This document shows, piece by piece, positions 47,495-55,444 of a stretch of 55,702 nt of DNA (positions are counted from its first letter, which is position 1; every line of letters begins with the position of its first letter). The DNA is from Thiogranum sp. GTDB taxonomy: Bacteria > Pseudomonadota > Gammaproteobacteria > DSM-19610. The notes beneath the pieces were generated by a model, which worked only from the letters and a program-made list of their open reading frames with translations, made no database searches and was not told the DNA's origin. Made by a program: the position numbers and the translations under genes. Location: assembly GCA_030148915.1 (NCBI GenBank), contig JASBSN010000005.1:1-55702 (forward strand), in the 5' to 3' direction.

Positions 47495-47824
47495 TTAAAC
47501 CGGCATACTCATAATGTCCTGGTAAGCACTCACCAGGCGGTTTCTCACTTCGGTCATGGCCTGGAAGGCCACCCCGGCCTTCTGCAACGCCACCATGACC
47601 TCGGCGACATCGACATTGGGGTCACCCGCGCTGAATGCCGTGGACAGTTTGCCGGCGGCTTTCTGTGTGTCGTTGACCTGATCGATGGACTGCTTCAGCA
47701 GCGAGGAGAAATCCACGCCGGAGGGCTGGGCACCGTCTGTAGCCTGCGGGACACTTCCCTCCGCGACGGCCGAGAGCCGGCGCATTTCCGCCAGCACCTG
47801 ATTAATACCGCTGATCTCGCTCAT
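47495..47824 (-). CDS. fliE: Flagellar hook-basal body protein FliE
   Basis: FliE joins the MS-ring to the rod. From ATG 47824 (GAGGAG eight bases upstream) it has 109 residues; the open frame extends five codons further but without support. It shows the family pattern: helical N-terminus, then VDFSSLLKQSIDQVNDTQKA and the C-terminal DVAEVMVALQKAGVAFQAMT. The start is 11 bases after the fleR stop, so fliE-fliF-fliGHIJ may be transcribed through from fleSR. I see no separate sigma-54 motif with correct spacing in front of it. Confidence 0.95.
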   Translation of the reverse strand: MSEISGINQVLAEMRRLSAVAEGSVPQATDGAQPSGVDFSSLLKQSIDQVNDTQKAAGKLSTAFSAGDPNVDVAEVMVALQKAGVAFQAMTEVRNRLVSAYQDIMSMPV

Positions 47825-47835
47825 GTATTCGCTCC

Positions 47836-49173
47836 TCAAGCCGGTAGGGCGATGCCCTGTTCACGCATCCGTGCCAATTTGTAGCGCAACGTGCGCGGAC
47901 TGATGCCCAGGCGTTCGGCGGCCGCCTTGCGGCTGCCGTGATCGCGCAGGGCATCGAGAATCAGTTCAAACTCACGCGACTTCAAGCCGCCACCGAGGCA
48001 CTCGCCCTGCTGTTGCGGCGCCTCACCGGGAGCGGCCGCCAGTTCGATGGTCGAGTCCTGTTCGAAGCACAAGTCAGGCGCCTCGATGCGCTCACCGTTG
48101 AACAAAATCAGCGCGCGCTGAATCACATTGTCGAGTTCGCGCACATTCCCCGGCCAGTTGTGTTTGAGCATGAGCTCCTGCGCGGATGAGGAAAATTGCG
48201 GTACGCCACGACCCTCGGGGCAGTACTTGCGCACCAGGCGACTGGCCAGGGGGAGGATATCGGCCGGACGCCGACGCAGGGGGTGCAGATGCAGGGGGAA
48301 TACGTTCAGACGATAGAACAGATCCTCGCGGAAACGCCCCGCCGCGACTTCTTCGCGCATGCTGCGGTTGGTAGTAGCCAGCACGCGCACGTTCAGCGGG
48401 ATCACGCTCTTGCCGCCGAGCCGCTCGACCTCGCGCTCCTGTAACACCCGCAGCAACTTAGCCTGCAATGCCAGGTCCATTTCGGAAATTTCGTCGAGCA
48501 ACAGGGTACCGCCCTGAGCCTGTTCGAACTTACCGGCGTGGGGCTGATAGGCGCCGGTAAACGCACCCTTTTCGTAGCCGAACAAGGACGCTTCCAGCAT
48601 ATTTTCTGGAATCGCCGCGCAGTTGATGGCGACGAACGGTCCGTCGACCCGTGCCGAGTGGTGGTGGATCATCCGCGCGAAAACTTCCTTGCCGACACCG
48701 GACTCACCGCTGATCATGACCGTCGCATCGGTGGCGGCAACGCGCCGCGCCAGACTGACCAGTTTGCGCGTGGCCGGGTCTTCGGCGACCAGCTGCTCGC
48801 CGTCATCGTTGGGCGGCAAATAGAGTTGAATCATATCGGCCAGCACCTGCGCTTCAAACGGTTTCACCAGGTAGTCGGCGGCACCGGCGCGCATCGCATC
48901 GACGGCTTTTTCGATGGTGCCGTAGGCGGTCATCAACACTACGGGTAGTTCCGGCATGCTGGTTTTCAGCTGTTGCAACAGGTCGTGGCCGTCGAGGCCG
49001 GCCATCTGCACATCACTGATAACCAGGCTGAAGCGGCTGTTTTCGATCAAATTCAGCGCCTCAGTGCCGCTTTCGGCCGCCGCGACGCCGAAACCCGCCA
49101 GTTCCACCGTAGCGCACAGCGCGTCGCGCAGATCGGCATCATCTTCCACTATAAGCACAGTCGGTTGACTCAT
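47836..49173 (-). CDS. fleR: Sigma-54-dependent response regulator FleR (FlrC)
   Basis: FleR activates class III sigma-54 promoters (hook, basal body) after phosphorylation by FleS. From ATG 49173 it has 445 residues: receiver domain with Asp54 ([13 protein letters not shown]), AAA+ domain with Walker [15 protein letters not shown], the sigma-54 contact loop GAFTGA ([11 protein letters not shown]) and Walker [12 protein letters not shown], then a Fis-type helix-turn-helix ([20 protein letters not shown]). The ATG overlaps the fleS stop as TAATG. The longer open frame upstream is in another frame of fleS and is rejected. Confidence 0.96.
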   Translation of the reverse strand: MSQPTVLIVEDDADLRDALCATVELAGFGVAAAESGTEALNLIENSRFSLVISDVQMAGLDGHDLLQQLKTSMPELPVVLMTAYGTIEKAVDAMRAGAADYLVKPFEAQVLADMIQLYLPPNDDGEQLVAEDPATRKLVSLARRVAATDATVMISGESGVGKEVFARMIHHHSARVDGPFVAINCAAIPENMLEASLFGYEKGAFTGAYQPHAGKFEQAQGGTLLLDEISEMDLALQAKLLRVLQEREVERLGGKSVIPLNVRVLATTNRSMREEVAAGRFREDLFYRLNVFPLHLHPLRRRPADILPLASRLVRKYCPEGRGVPQFSSSAQELMLKHNWPGNVRELDNVIQRALILFNGERIEAPDLCFEQDSTIELAAAPGEAPQQQGECLGGGLKSREFELILDALRDHGSRKAAAERLGISPRTLRYKLARMREQGIALPA

Positions 49174-50114
49174 TAAACACACCTCGAACCGGCAATCGCT
49201 GCCTTTTGTTGGTTTTTCAGTCGCTCGCTGGGGAGCTGCTGCGCCGCCCGGTAGCGGGGCAGCCGGATGATAAACCGAGCGCCCTGCGGGCAGTCGGTAT
49301 CGAGTTCGATCTCGCCCTGGTGGGCATCGATCACCGCCCGCACCACGGCCAGGCCGAGGCCGGTACCGCTGCTGCGGGTGGTAAAAAAGGGTTCGAATAT
49401 ACGATCGCGAAGATCCTCTGCGATACCCGGCCCGTTGTCTTGCAAGATGAGCAGGCAGTCTTCCTCCCGCGCACCGATCTGCCAGCTCAGCTGCGGATCG
49501 GCGCCGCACGCATCCAAGGCGTTACTGACCAGATTGCCGAGGACACTCGCCAGCACTTCGGGCTGTCCCTGTATGCTCGCCGCACTCGGATCGGTGGTCG
49601 TGGCGCAGACCTGCCAACGGGCGTGACAGGCTTCAAGGCGCGGCTCCAGGCTGTGGCGCACCTGTTCGAGCAACGCCGGGAGATCGACAAGCTCTTCGCC
49701 GCACTGGCCACCGCGGGCAAACACCAGCATATCGTTGACCATATGATCGAGGTGACGCAGACCCACCAGCAGGCGGTCGACAAAACAATCGTGCTGAGTG
49801 CGCGGCAGCCCCTCCTGCTTGAGCTGCGAGGCATAGAGCAAAGCGGTGGACAAGGGGGTGCGTACTTGATGGGCCAGCCGCGCGGTCATTTCACCCATGC
49901 TCCACAGGCGGCGACGACGTGAGGCTTCCTCCTGCAGCCTGCGGATTTCACTGAGCAGCTGCCGGCGCTCGCTGCGCGCCGCGGCCAGCTCGCCGTTAAG
50001 ACCGCTGACCTGCTGCTGCAGCGTGGCGTAGGAACCGGTCAGCTGCGCCGAGACCTGGTTGAACAGCTCGAAGGCGTCTTGCAGTTGTTGTTGGCTGGCG
50101 GCCGTGTGGCTCAT
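49173..50114 (-). CDS. fleS: Flagellar sensor histidine kinase FleS (FlrB)
   Basis: FleS is the cytosolic kinase for FleR. From ATG 50114 it has 313 residues; the alternative GTG at 50162 lacks a ribosome site, while AGGAG lies 11 bases before the ATG. An N-terminal coiled-coil/PAS-less region (LQDAFELFNQVSAQLTGSYA) precedes the H box MTARLAHQVRTPLSTALLYA with phospho-His82. The ATPase domain has the N box LVSNALDACG, DNGPGIAEDL and GTGLGLAVV. No membrane segment is present, as in Pseudomonas FleS. Confidence 0.93.
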   Translation of the reverse strand: MSHTAASQQQLQDAFELFNQVSAQLTGSYATLQQQVSGLNGELAAARSERRQLLSEIRRLQEEASRRRRLWSMGEMTARLAHQVRTPLSTALLYASQLKQEGLPRTQHDCFVDRLLVGLRHLDHMVNDMLVFARGGQCGEELVDLPALLEQVRHSLEPRLEACHARWQVCATTTDPSAASIQGQPEVLASVLGNLVSNALDACGADPQLSWQIGAREEDCLLILQDNGPGIAEDLRDRIFEPFFTTRSSGTGLGLAVVRAVIDAHQGEIELDTDCPQGARFIIRLPRYRAAQQLPSERLKNQQKAAIAGSRCV

Positions 50115-50169
50115 GAAGCGGCGTACTCCTAATTGCGTGTACGGGCTATTGACGCCCAACACGGATAAA

Positions 50170-50184
50170 GCAAGGAGTATGCCT
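50170..50184 (-). promoter_or_regulatory. Putative sigma-54 promoter of fleSR
   Basis: On the minus strand AGGCAT-ACTCC-TTGC keeps the essential -24 GG and -12 GC with the correct spacing and is followed by TTTATCC. It lies between fleQ and fleS, about 55 bases before the fleS ATG, consistent with FleQ-driven expression of fleSR. Confidence 0.65.
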
Positions 50185-50238
50185 GAATGTTATTTTCTTT
50201 TTATTTCAAACAATTAAAAATGAAACAGCGCGACGGCG

Positions 50239-51687
50239 TCAAACTCCCGTCGCAGGATCCGAGCGGTGCAAACCGTATTTGCGCAATTTTTCCACCAGCG
50301 TCGTCCGACGCATACCCAGTCGCTTGGCCGCCTGGGCAACGACGCCGTTGGCATCGTCCAGCGCCTGCTTGATAAATCCCACTTCGAGATTGCTGAGATG
50401 CTCTTTGAGGTCCAGACCGTCGCGCGGCAGACGCGGCTCGGCGTCCAGTTGATACTGCATGGGCTGCGCGCTGTTGAGCAACTCGTCGCCGAAGTGCGTG
50501 CTTTGCGCAACAACCGTATCGGTCTGAAATTTGTCGGGCAGATCACCCACATCGACCACCCCAAACGGGTAAAGGATGGCCACACGCTCAATCAGATTGG
50601 CCAGTTCGCGGACATTGCCGGGCCAGTTGTACTGACACAAGGCCAGAATCGCCGCCTGGGTGAGGCGTACCGAGCCGCGCTTTTCGTGTTCGATGCGGCG
50701 GATCAGTTCATTGACCAGCAGCGGAATGTCTTCGACGCGCTCACACAACGGCGGCATTTCAATCGGGAACACATTCAACCGGTAGAACAGGTCCTCGCGG
50801 AATTTGCCAAGCGTGATGGCCTCTTCGAGGTTACGGTGAGTGGCGGCGATAATGCGCACATCGGCCTGGATACTTTTGTTACTGCCGACGCGCTCGAAGG
50901 TGCGCTCCTGCAGCACACGCAGCAGTTTGACCTGCATATTGAGGCTCATATCACCGATTTCGTCGAGAAACAGCGTGCCCTGTTCGGCCAGCTCGAAGCG
51001 GCCCTGCCGGGCGCTGATGGCGCCGGTGAAGGCCCCTTTCTCATGCCCGAAAAGCTCTGATTCCAGCAGATCGCTGGGAATCGCCCCGCAGTTGACCGGA
51101 ACGAACGCCTTGTCGCGACGGTTGGAGTAATAGTGCAGGTTACGCGCCACCACTTCCTTGCCGGTACCTGATTCGCCGAGTATCAGCACGTTGGCCTCGG
51201 AGTTGGCCACCTGCTGAATCATTTTGCGCACCAGCTGCACCGCGCGGCTGGTACCGACGAGACTGCGGAACAGATCAACAGGCCGTTGATGGCGACCGTC
51301 GGACTGGGTTTCGCGGTACACCTCGGCCTGGTGCAAGGCGCTGGTCAACTGCGTGTAGTGGGCCGGCAGTTCCACCCGGCCGAGAATGCACGAGGCCGGT
51401 TCAATGGCCACGGTCAGTTCCTTGTTCTTTTCCGAAAGCAGGAAAATCGGCAGATGTTCGTCCAGGTCGTGCACTTCCTTGAGTTGCTTCTGCAACGCCT
51501 TGTCGGTGGTACAGGTGCCCACCAGCACCGCCAGGATATCGTCGACATCCTCTATACCGGCCTTCCAATGGGCACAATCCTGCGTCAGCACCGGCTCGTA
51601 GTTGATAAAGCGCAGCACCGACTCGAGTTCGCGGCCTCGTTCGGCATCGGCTTCTATTATGAGTACCTTGGGCTCGCTGGTTGCCAC
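50239..51687 (-). CDS. fleQ: Master flagellar transcription activator FleQ (FlrA)
   Basis: FleQ activates early sigma-54 flagellar promoters and, in Pseudomonas, senses c-di-GMP. The GTG at 51687 is chosen because GAGGGGGA lies seven bases upstream (482 residues); a TTG at 51732 is less likely. It has an atypical receiver-like domain (1-125), an AAA+ domain with Walker A GESGTGKEVVARNL and GAFTGA at 218-223, and a Fis-type helix-turn-helix (AAKRLGMRRTTLVEKLRKYG). c-di-GMP-binding residues known from P. aeruginosa FleQ are all present: LFRS (139-142), Arg182-Asn183, and ExxxR (Glu327, Arg331), each offset by three. Confidence 0.96.
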   Translation of the reverse strand: MATSEPKVLIIEADAERGRELESVLRFINYEPVLTQDCAHWKAGIEDVDDILAVLVGTCTTDKALQKQLKEVHDLDEHLPIFLLSEKNKELTVAIEPASCILGRVELPAHYTQLTSALHQAEVYRETQSDGRHQRPVDLFRSLVGTSRAVQLVRKMIQQVANSEANVLILGESGTGKEVVARNLHYYSNRRDKAFVPVNCGAIPSDLLESELFGHEKGAFTGAISARQGRFELAEQGTLFLDEIGDMSLNMQVKLLRVLQERTFERVGSNKSIQADVRIIAATHRNLEEAITLGKFREDLFYRLNVFPIEMPPLCERVEDIPLLVNELIRRIEHEKRGSVRLTQAAILALCQYNWPGNVRELANLIERVAILYPFGVVDVGDLPDKFQTDTVVAQSTHFGDELLNSAQPMQYQLDAEPRLPRDGLDLKEHLSNLEVGFIKQALDDANGVVAQAAKRLGMRRTTLVEKLRKYGLHRSDPATGV

Positions 51688-51762
51688 CTGACTGTCCCCC
51701 TCGGATTTTGATCTGGTCGGTTTGCAGGACAATACGGCCTGAACCGGGCTCGAGTTCTTTAC

Positions 51763-51791
51763 AGTTAAGCACTCTTGGGCGGGATTGTCAA
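51763..51791 (-). promoter_or_regulatory. Putative sigma-70 promoter of fleQ
   Basis: On the minus strand a perfect -35 TTGACA (51791-51786) is followed by 17 bases and TTAACT (51768-51763). It is about 75 bases before the fleQ GTG. A non-sigma-54 promoter is expected for the top regulator. Confidence 0.6.
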
Positions 51792-51800
51792 AATATTGTC
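51787..51800. promoter_or_regulatory. FleQ-box-like site over the fleQ -35 element
   Basis: GTCAAAATATTGTC matches 10 of the 13 fixed positions of the Pseudomonas FleQ box GTCANTAAATTGAC and overlaps the fleQ -35. It also contains most of a direct repeat, ATTGTCA at 51784-51790 and 51795-51801, one helical turn apart. This could mediate autoregulation. Confidence 0.4.
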
Positions 51801-51878
51801 ATGGCGCCGACAGGCAACAGCGTGAGAAGCTATTCAGCTGATTTATCGACTAATATTTCCTGAAACTGTGACAGCTTT

Positions 51879-51897
51879 AACGCTCTGAACGAGCGTT
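51879..51897. other. Hairpin in the 301-base fliT-fleQ intergenic region
   Basis: AACGCTC-TGAAC-GAGCGTT is a perfect 7-bp stem in the gap from 51688 to 51988. Apart from the fleQ promoter elements, this gap holds only GC-rich short inverted repeats (for example GCGGC-AA-GCCGC near 51922-51933) and a G7 tract at 51963-51969. No credible coding frame is seen. The hairpin has no U-run on either strand, so it may act as a transcript end or stability element rather than a standard terminator. Confidence 0.4.
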
Positions 51898-51988
51898 GGG
51901 TGAACACGGCACGGCGCAGGCGCGGCAAGCCGCCTCCGATAGCGGCGCCATACCTACCGCAAGGGGGGGCGTCTAAGCCCCGCAGCCC

Positions 51989-52318
51989 CTAAGGGCCGCA
52001 GTTGGCATAGGCGGTGTGCGCGGCCACGCCTTTCTTTTGGGTTTGTATCTCCGCCCCCAGAGTATCCCGGTGAGACTGACTCAGCGCGGTGACCTCCTGG
52101 TTCAGACGGAGGATTGTTTTGATGGCAGCCGTTTCCTCGCCCGTCCGGTGCGCGGCGCCCGGATGGCTAAAACACGCCATCACCTGTTCGCGGCGCCGCA
52201 GCTCAAGCGCGGCCACGCACTCCCAGGCACCGGCCTGCGCCTGGTCGAGCATTTCGCGGCTTAACTTAACGATATCTTGCAACTGCTGAGTGCGTTGAGC
52301 GTCCATATCCATATTCAC
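51989..52318 (-). CDS. fliT: FliT-like flagellar protein (export chaperone family)
   Basis: A 109-residue, mostly helical protein (QLQDIVKLSREMLDQAQAG, CVAALELRRREQVMACF, AIKTILRLNQEVTALSQSH) in the place after fliS where FliT-type chaperones are found. FliT binds the cap protein FliD and FliI. Sequence conservation is weak, so the call rests on size, helical pattern and the order fliD-fliS-fliT. GTG 52318, four bases after GGGAG, and ATG 52312 are both plausible starts. Confidence 0.75.
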   Translation of the reverse strand: MNMDMDAQRTQQLQDIVKLSREMLDQAQAGAWECVAALELRRREQVMACFSHPGAAHRTGEETAAIKTILRLNQEVTALSQSHRDTLGAEIQTQKKGVAAHTAYANCGP

Positions 52319-52334
52319 ATTTCTCCCTTAACCT

Positions 52335-52757
52335 CTAGGCCGCCGGCAAGCCGGTCTGCGGGCGTTCCGTGTTGGCGATCGCGTCCCAGGCTTCTTTGAT
52401 CTGCTTTATCAGATCACTGACTTCGTCCAATATTTTTACGTCGTTTTCCAGATTCGCCACGACCAGGCGGCGCACCATGTAGTCATAAAGATCATCGAGA
52501 TTCTGGGCGATTTCACCGCCCAGATCTTTATCCAGGCTGAGCCGCAGGCCGTCGATAATGGAAATCGACCAGGTGATGTGCTCCGCCTTCGGACCCAACC
52601 TCCCCTCCACCATCAGGCTTCGGGCAATAAAAATTTTCTCCAGCGCACCGTCCATCAGCATCTGGATCAGGCGATGCGGACTGGCGCCGTCGATTTTACT
52701 TAGCGCGTCCGCCTGTTGGTATTGTTTTAGTGCGGCGCGTGCTCCTGAATACGTCAT
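52335..52757 (-). CDS. fliS: Flagellin export chaperone FliS
   Basis: FliS holds flagellin unfolded for export. The 140-residue protein shows the family motifs YQQADALSKIDGASPHRLIQ, LMDGALEKIFIARSLM and LDDLYDYMVRRLVVANLEND. GGAGATAAAAGC supplies a good ribosome site. It follows fliD by 65 bases and precedes the FliT-like gene by 16. Confidence 0.96.
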   Translation of the reverse strand: MTYSGARAALKQYQQADALSKIDGASPHRLIQMLMDGALEKIFIARSLMVEGRLGPKAEHITWSISIIDGLRLSLDKDLGGEIAQNLDDLYDYMVRRLVVANLENDVKILDEVSDLIKQIKEAWDAIANTERPQTGLPAA

Positions 52758-52822
52758 TGCTTTTATCTCCAGCCAAGGTTATCGCTTTCATTCCCATTCT
52801 CCGCCAGACTGCGCGGCGCTAA

Positions 52823-54868
52823 TTACTTTCGGTTCGATGTCGTAGAGCCGATCACCGGTAGTGAAGCTAACTGATTGTTAAGAAAATTACTCGTTGCCTG
52901 TAGTTGGCTGACGAGCACGTCCATGGCGCTGAACTGGCGGCGCACCCGGTCTTCAAAGCCCGACAGACGCCTCGCCAGTATCTCGCGGTCGGCGTTGATC
53001 CGCTCGATGCGCTGATTCAACCCGTCGGTCACCGAAGTGAAAATACCGTCGGTGACCAGCACCCCGGAGAGGAAGTCACCGAGCTGCGCGGCATAACCGC
53101 GGGTGAAATTTACCAGACCGCGATCACCCAGAGCGCCTCCCTTGATTTCGAGCGCCAGCCCCGTTGCGACATTGGTGCCTTTGAGGGTCTGACCGGAGCC
53201 GATGGCGTCGAAACCGCCTATGGTGCCTTGCACGTCGAGGCCATCGGTGGCCGTGGGCGCGGCGCCGAACAGACCGGTGGCGGCATTGCCGCCGGCGACA
53301 GACACTTTGGATGCCGAGCCAAAGCGGTTCGACGTCACCGTCAGTTCGCCGGCCGTTTCCGCCACCGCTATCGACACATCCGACTTTTTAAAGGCCGCGG
53401 TAGCGTTGATTTTCGACTGCAGCTCGGCGACCAGCGCGGACACCGTATAAGTACCGGCCTGCAAGGTCACCGCGGCGGCCACACCGTCCACCGACAGCGA
53501 CAGGCTATCGTTGACACCGGCGGTGATGGTCAGGTTGGCGGCCACGCCGGCTTGTGCCACCAGCGCGCCCTGACTGGCCAACTGGGAAATATTGACCGCG
53601 TATTCGCCGGGCTGGGTGCCCGCGGTGGACCCGGAATAGCCGATCAGCGAATCATTGATCTGGCCGAAGGCGGCGAACATACCGGTGACCGCATCCGGGT
53701 TCGACGCGATCACGCTCTCCAATTTCACATTGTCGAGCACCAGGGTGCCATCGCGGGAGTTACGCGTAATACCGATATCGGCCAGGATCGAGAACCCCTG
53801 CGTGGCGCCCGCCACCGGGTTTGAAACCATGCGGCTCAATTGCGATTCCAGGCTGCGTAATATCGAGTCGCCGTTGAGCGTCCCGGCCGTATTGGTGGCC
53901 GGATCGTACGACGACAGATCATTGATGGTCCCGACCAGCGCATTGTATTTGCCAACGAAGTCGCGAATGTTACCGGTGATGACATTGGCATCATTGGCCA
54001 CGGTCAGGGTGGCGGTGCTGTTACCGCCCTGCAGCAGATTGAGCGTCACGCCGTCCAGCGTATTGCTCAGCTCGTTGCTGGCGCTGGTAATGGCGATACC
54101 GTTGACGGTCAGGGCCGCGTCCTGCGCGGCATTGGTTTCCAGCAGATTGCTCGAGGTACGGTTAAAGCTGAACAACGACAAGCCACCCAAGGCGTCGTTA
54201 TTGTTGCCATCGTCGTCGGCCACGGTGATTTCCAGGCCATTGGCCTTGCCGGTGTCATTGACGCTGAACGTCAGGCGGTAATGGGTACCGTCGAATACCG
54301 TCGCCGCGGTGATACCGATATCGGCCTGGTTGATCGCATCACGGATACCGGACAGACTGCCATCGGTGATCTGCACCGTTTCGGCCACCTTATTCGGATT
54401 CGGTTCGAAAGACGGTGTAGTGAAGGTGTCGGTAACGGCGTCATAATTGGTCACGCCGAATTTGAACGTGATACTGCCGGTACCCACCACATCGGTCAGG
54501 GAAGTGAACTGGGCGGCGGGCAGCGATGAATCGCTGACCAGGCTCTGCGCTTTGGCCAGTTGGGCGATATCCAGGTTAAAGGTGCCCGGTACGGCGGCGC
54601 TGGTGGCTTTGGCGGTGGCCACTGTAGGATCGCTGGATGTCGCGGATTTGCTCAGAAACGATGAGGCGCTTTTGAGCGTGCCCAGACTGGTTTGAAAAGC
54701 ATCGAAAGCGCCTTTTAAAGTGCCATAGGCCGTCAACTTCGCCTGCGCCTGCGCCTCGCGCCGATCGAGCCGCTGCGTCGCCGGCTGCCCTTCGGCGGCC
54801 ACCAGCTGGGTAACCAGACTGGTGATGTCCAGGCCGGAGCCTAGGCCGGAAGCGGTGATAGTCGGCAT
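52823..54868 (-). CDS. fliD: Flagellar filament cap protein FliD
   Basis: FliD caps the growing filament and guides flagellin insertion. At 681 residues it is much longer than E. coli FliD (468), due to extra central domains rich in Thr, Ala, Gly and Asp. The conserved N-terminal part begins ASGLGSGLDITSLVTQLVAA; the C-terminal region ends in coiled-coil (NQRIERINADREILARRLSG, then MDVLVSQLQATSNFLNNQLA). A sigma-54 promoter motif precedes it. The size of the central region is the part most likely to vary between relatives. Confidence 0.96.
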   Translation of the reverse strand: MPTITASGLGSGLDITSLVTQLVAAEGQPATQRLDRREAQAQAKLTAYGTLKGAFDAFQTSLGTLKSASSFLSKSATSSDPTVATAKATSAAVPGTFNLDIAQLAKAQSLVSDSSLPAAQFTSLTDVVGTGSITFKFGVTNYDAVTDTFTTPSFEPNPNKVAETVQITDGSLSGIRDAINQADIGITAATVFDGTHYRLTFSVNDTGKANGLEITVADDDGNNNDALGGLSLFSFNRTSSNLLETNAAQDAALTVNGIAITSASNELSNTLDGVTLNLLQGGNSTATLTVANDANVITGNIRDFVGKYNALVGTINDLSSYDPATNTAGTLNGDSILRSLESQLSRMVSNPVAGATQGFSILADIGITRNSRDGTLVLDNVKLESVIASNPDAVTGMFAAFGQINDSLIGYSGSTAGTQPGEYAVNISQLASQGALVAQAGVAANLTITAGVNDSLSLSVDGVAAAVTLQAGTYTVSALVAELQSKINATAAFKKSDVSIAVAETAGELTVTSNRFGSASKVSVAGGNAATGLFGAAPTATDGLDVQGTIGGFDAIGSGQTLKGTNVATGLALEIKGGALGDRGLVNFTRGYAAQLGDFLSGVLVTDGIFTSVTDGLNQRIERINADREILARRLSGFEDRVRRQFSAMDVLVSQLQATSNFLNNQLASLPVIGSTTSNRK

Positions 54869-54914
54869 GTAAATCCTCGTTACTGGGCGGTTGGAGCTGT
54901 CTCTATGGCCTAAA

Positions 54915-54929
54915 GCAAATTCAGGGCCA
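54915..54929 (-). promoter_or_regulatory. Putative sigma-54 promoter of fliD
   Basis: On the minus strand TGGCCC-TGAAT-TTGC keeps the -24 TGGC, the 5-base spacer and TTGC. It lies 2 bases after the flaG stop and about 47 bases before the fliD ATG, driving fliD-fliS-fliT. Confidence 0.7.
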
Positions 54930-54931
54930 AA

Positions 54932-55372
54932 CTATATCTTTGCGGTCAGCAGTAACCCGTCAGTGCCGGTATCGGCGCTGCGAAGCTCTTCAAGACGCTG
55001 CGCGCGGGCGATCACCTCTTCCGGTGGAAGCTGGCGAATAATTTCCTTAGTCTCTGAATCGACAACAGAAATAATTGTCGCCCCCAGATCCGTATCGACC
55101 TTGAACTGCAGGTCGCGCTGCAGATTCTGGACGTAGGAGTTGATATCGCTCACGGCTTGCTGCAACTGTCGAGCCTCATTGACGTTGCCAGCGGGCGGCA
55201 AACTCTGTCCACTGGCTGAAAGAAGTTGCCCCTCTTGATTGGCCGCTTTGTCGCCAAAGGCAACCGTGCCCGAAGGCATCGCTGAGGGAGCAGAAGAAGA
55301 GTTGGCACGGGTCTGAAAACCTTCCTGGCGTCCAATCCCGACGCTTAATGCTAAGGATGTTTCGCTAGCCAT
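54932..55372 (-). CDS. flaG: FlaG family flagellar protein
   Basis: FlaG proteins influence filament length in polar-flagellated bacteria. The 146 residues have a low-complexity N-terminal half and the conserved C-terminal core (DINSYVQNLQRDLQFKVDTD, GATIISVVDSETKEIIRQLP, PEEVIARAQRLEEL). It lies between fliC and fliD as in Pseudomonas and Vibrio. A terminator-like hairpin separates it from fliC, so it may depend on read-through or its own unrecognised promoter. Confidence 0.92.
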   Translation of the reverse strand: MASETSLALSVGIGRQEGFQTRANSSSAPSAMPSGTVAFGDKAANQEGQLLSASGQSLPPAGNVNEARQLQQAVSDINSYVQNLQRDLQFKVDTDLGATIISVVDSETKEIIRQLPPEEVIARAQRLEELRSADTGTDGLLLTAKI

Positions 55373-55401
55373 GGTTTGCTGTACCTCAAAACCATCATAT
55401 C

Positions 55402-55434
55402 GGAACGCGCCCGGGAGGAGTCCCGGGCGCTTCC
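55402..55434 (-). terminator. Terminator hairpin after fliC
   Basis: GCGCCCGGGA (55407-55416) and TCCCGGGCGC (55421-55430) form a perfect 10-bp stem with a 4-base loop, extended by GGAA/TTCC with a one-base bulge. It starts 10 bases after the fliC stop. The following minus-strand sequence is TTCCGATAT rather than a strong U-run, so leak-through to flaG is plausible. Confidence 0.75.
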
Positions 55435-55444
55435 TTTATGCCAC

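Noticed and set aside
47872-47886. TGGCAC on the minus strand in the end of fleR, as a sigma-54 promoter for fliE
   Set aside because: The -12 GC falls three bases too close to the -24 GG, so the spacing is wrong.
49174-49509. 112-codon extension of fleR
   Set aside because: It overlaps fleS in another frame; the TAATG junction at 49173 and the receiver-domain start [12 protein letters not shown] fix the real start.
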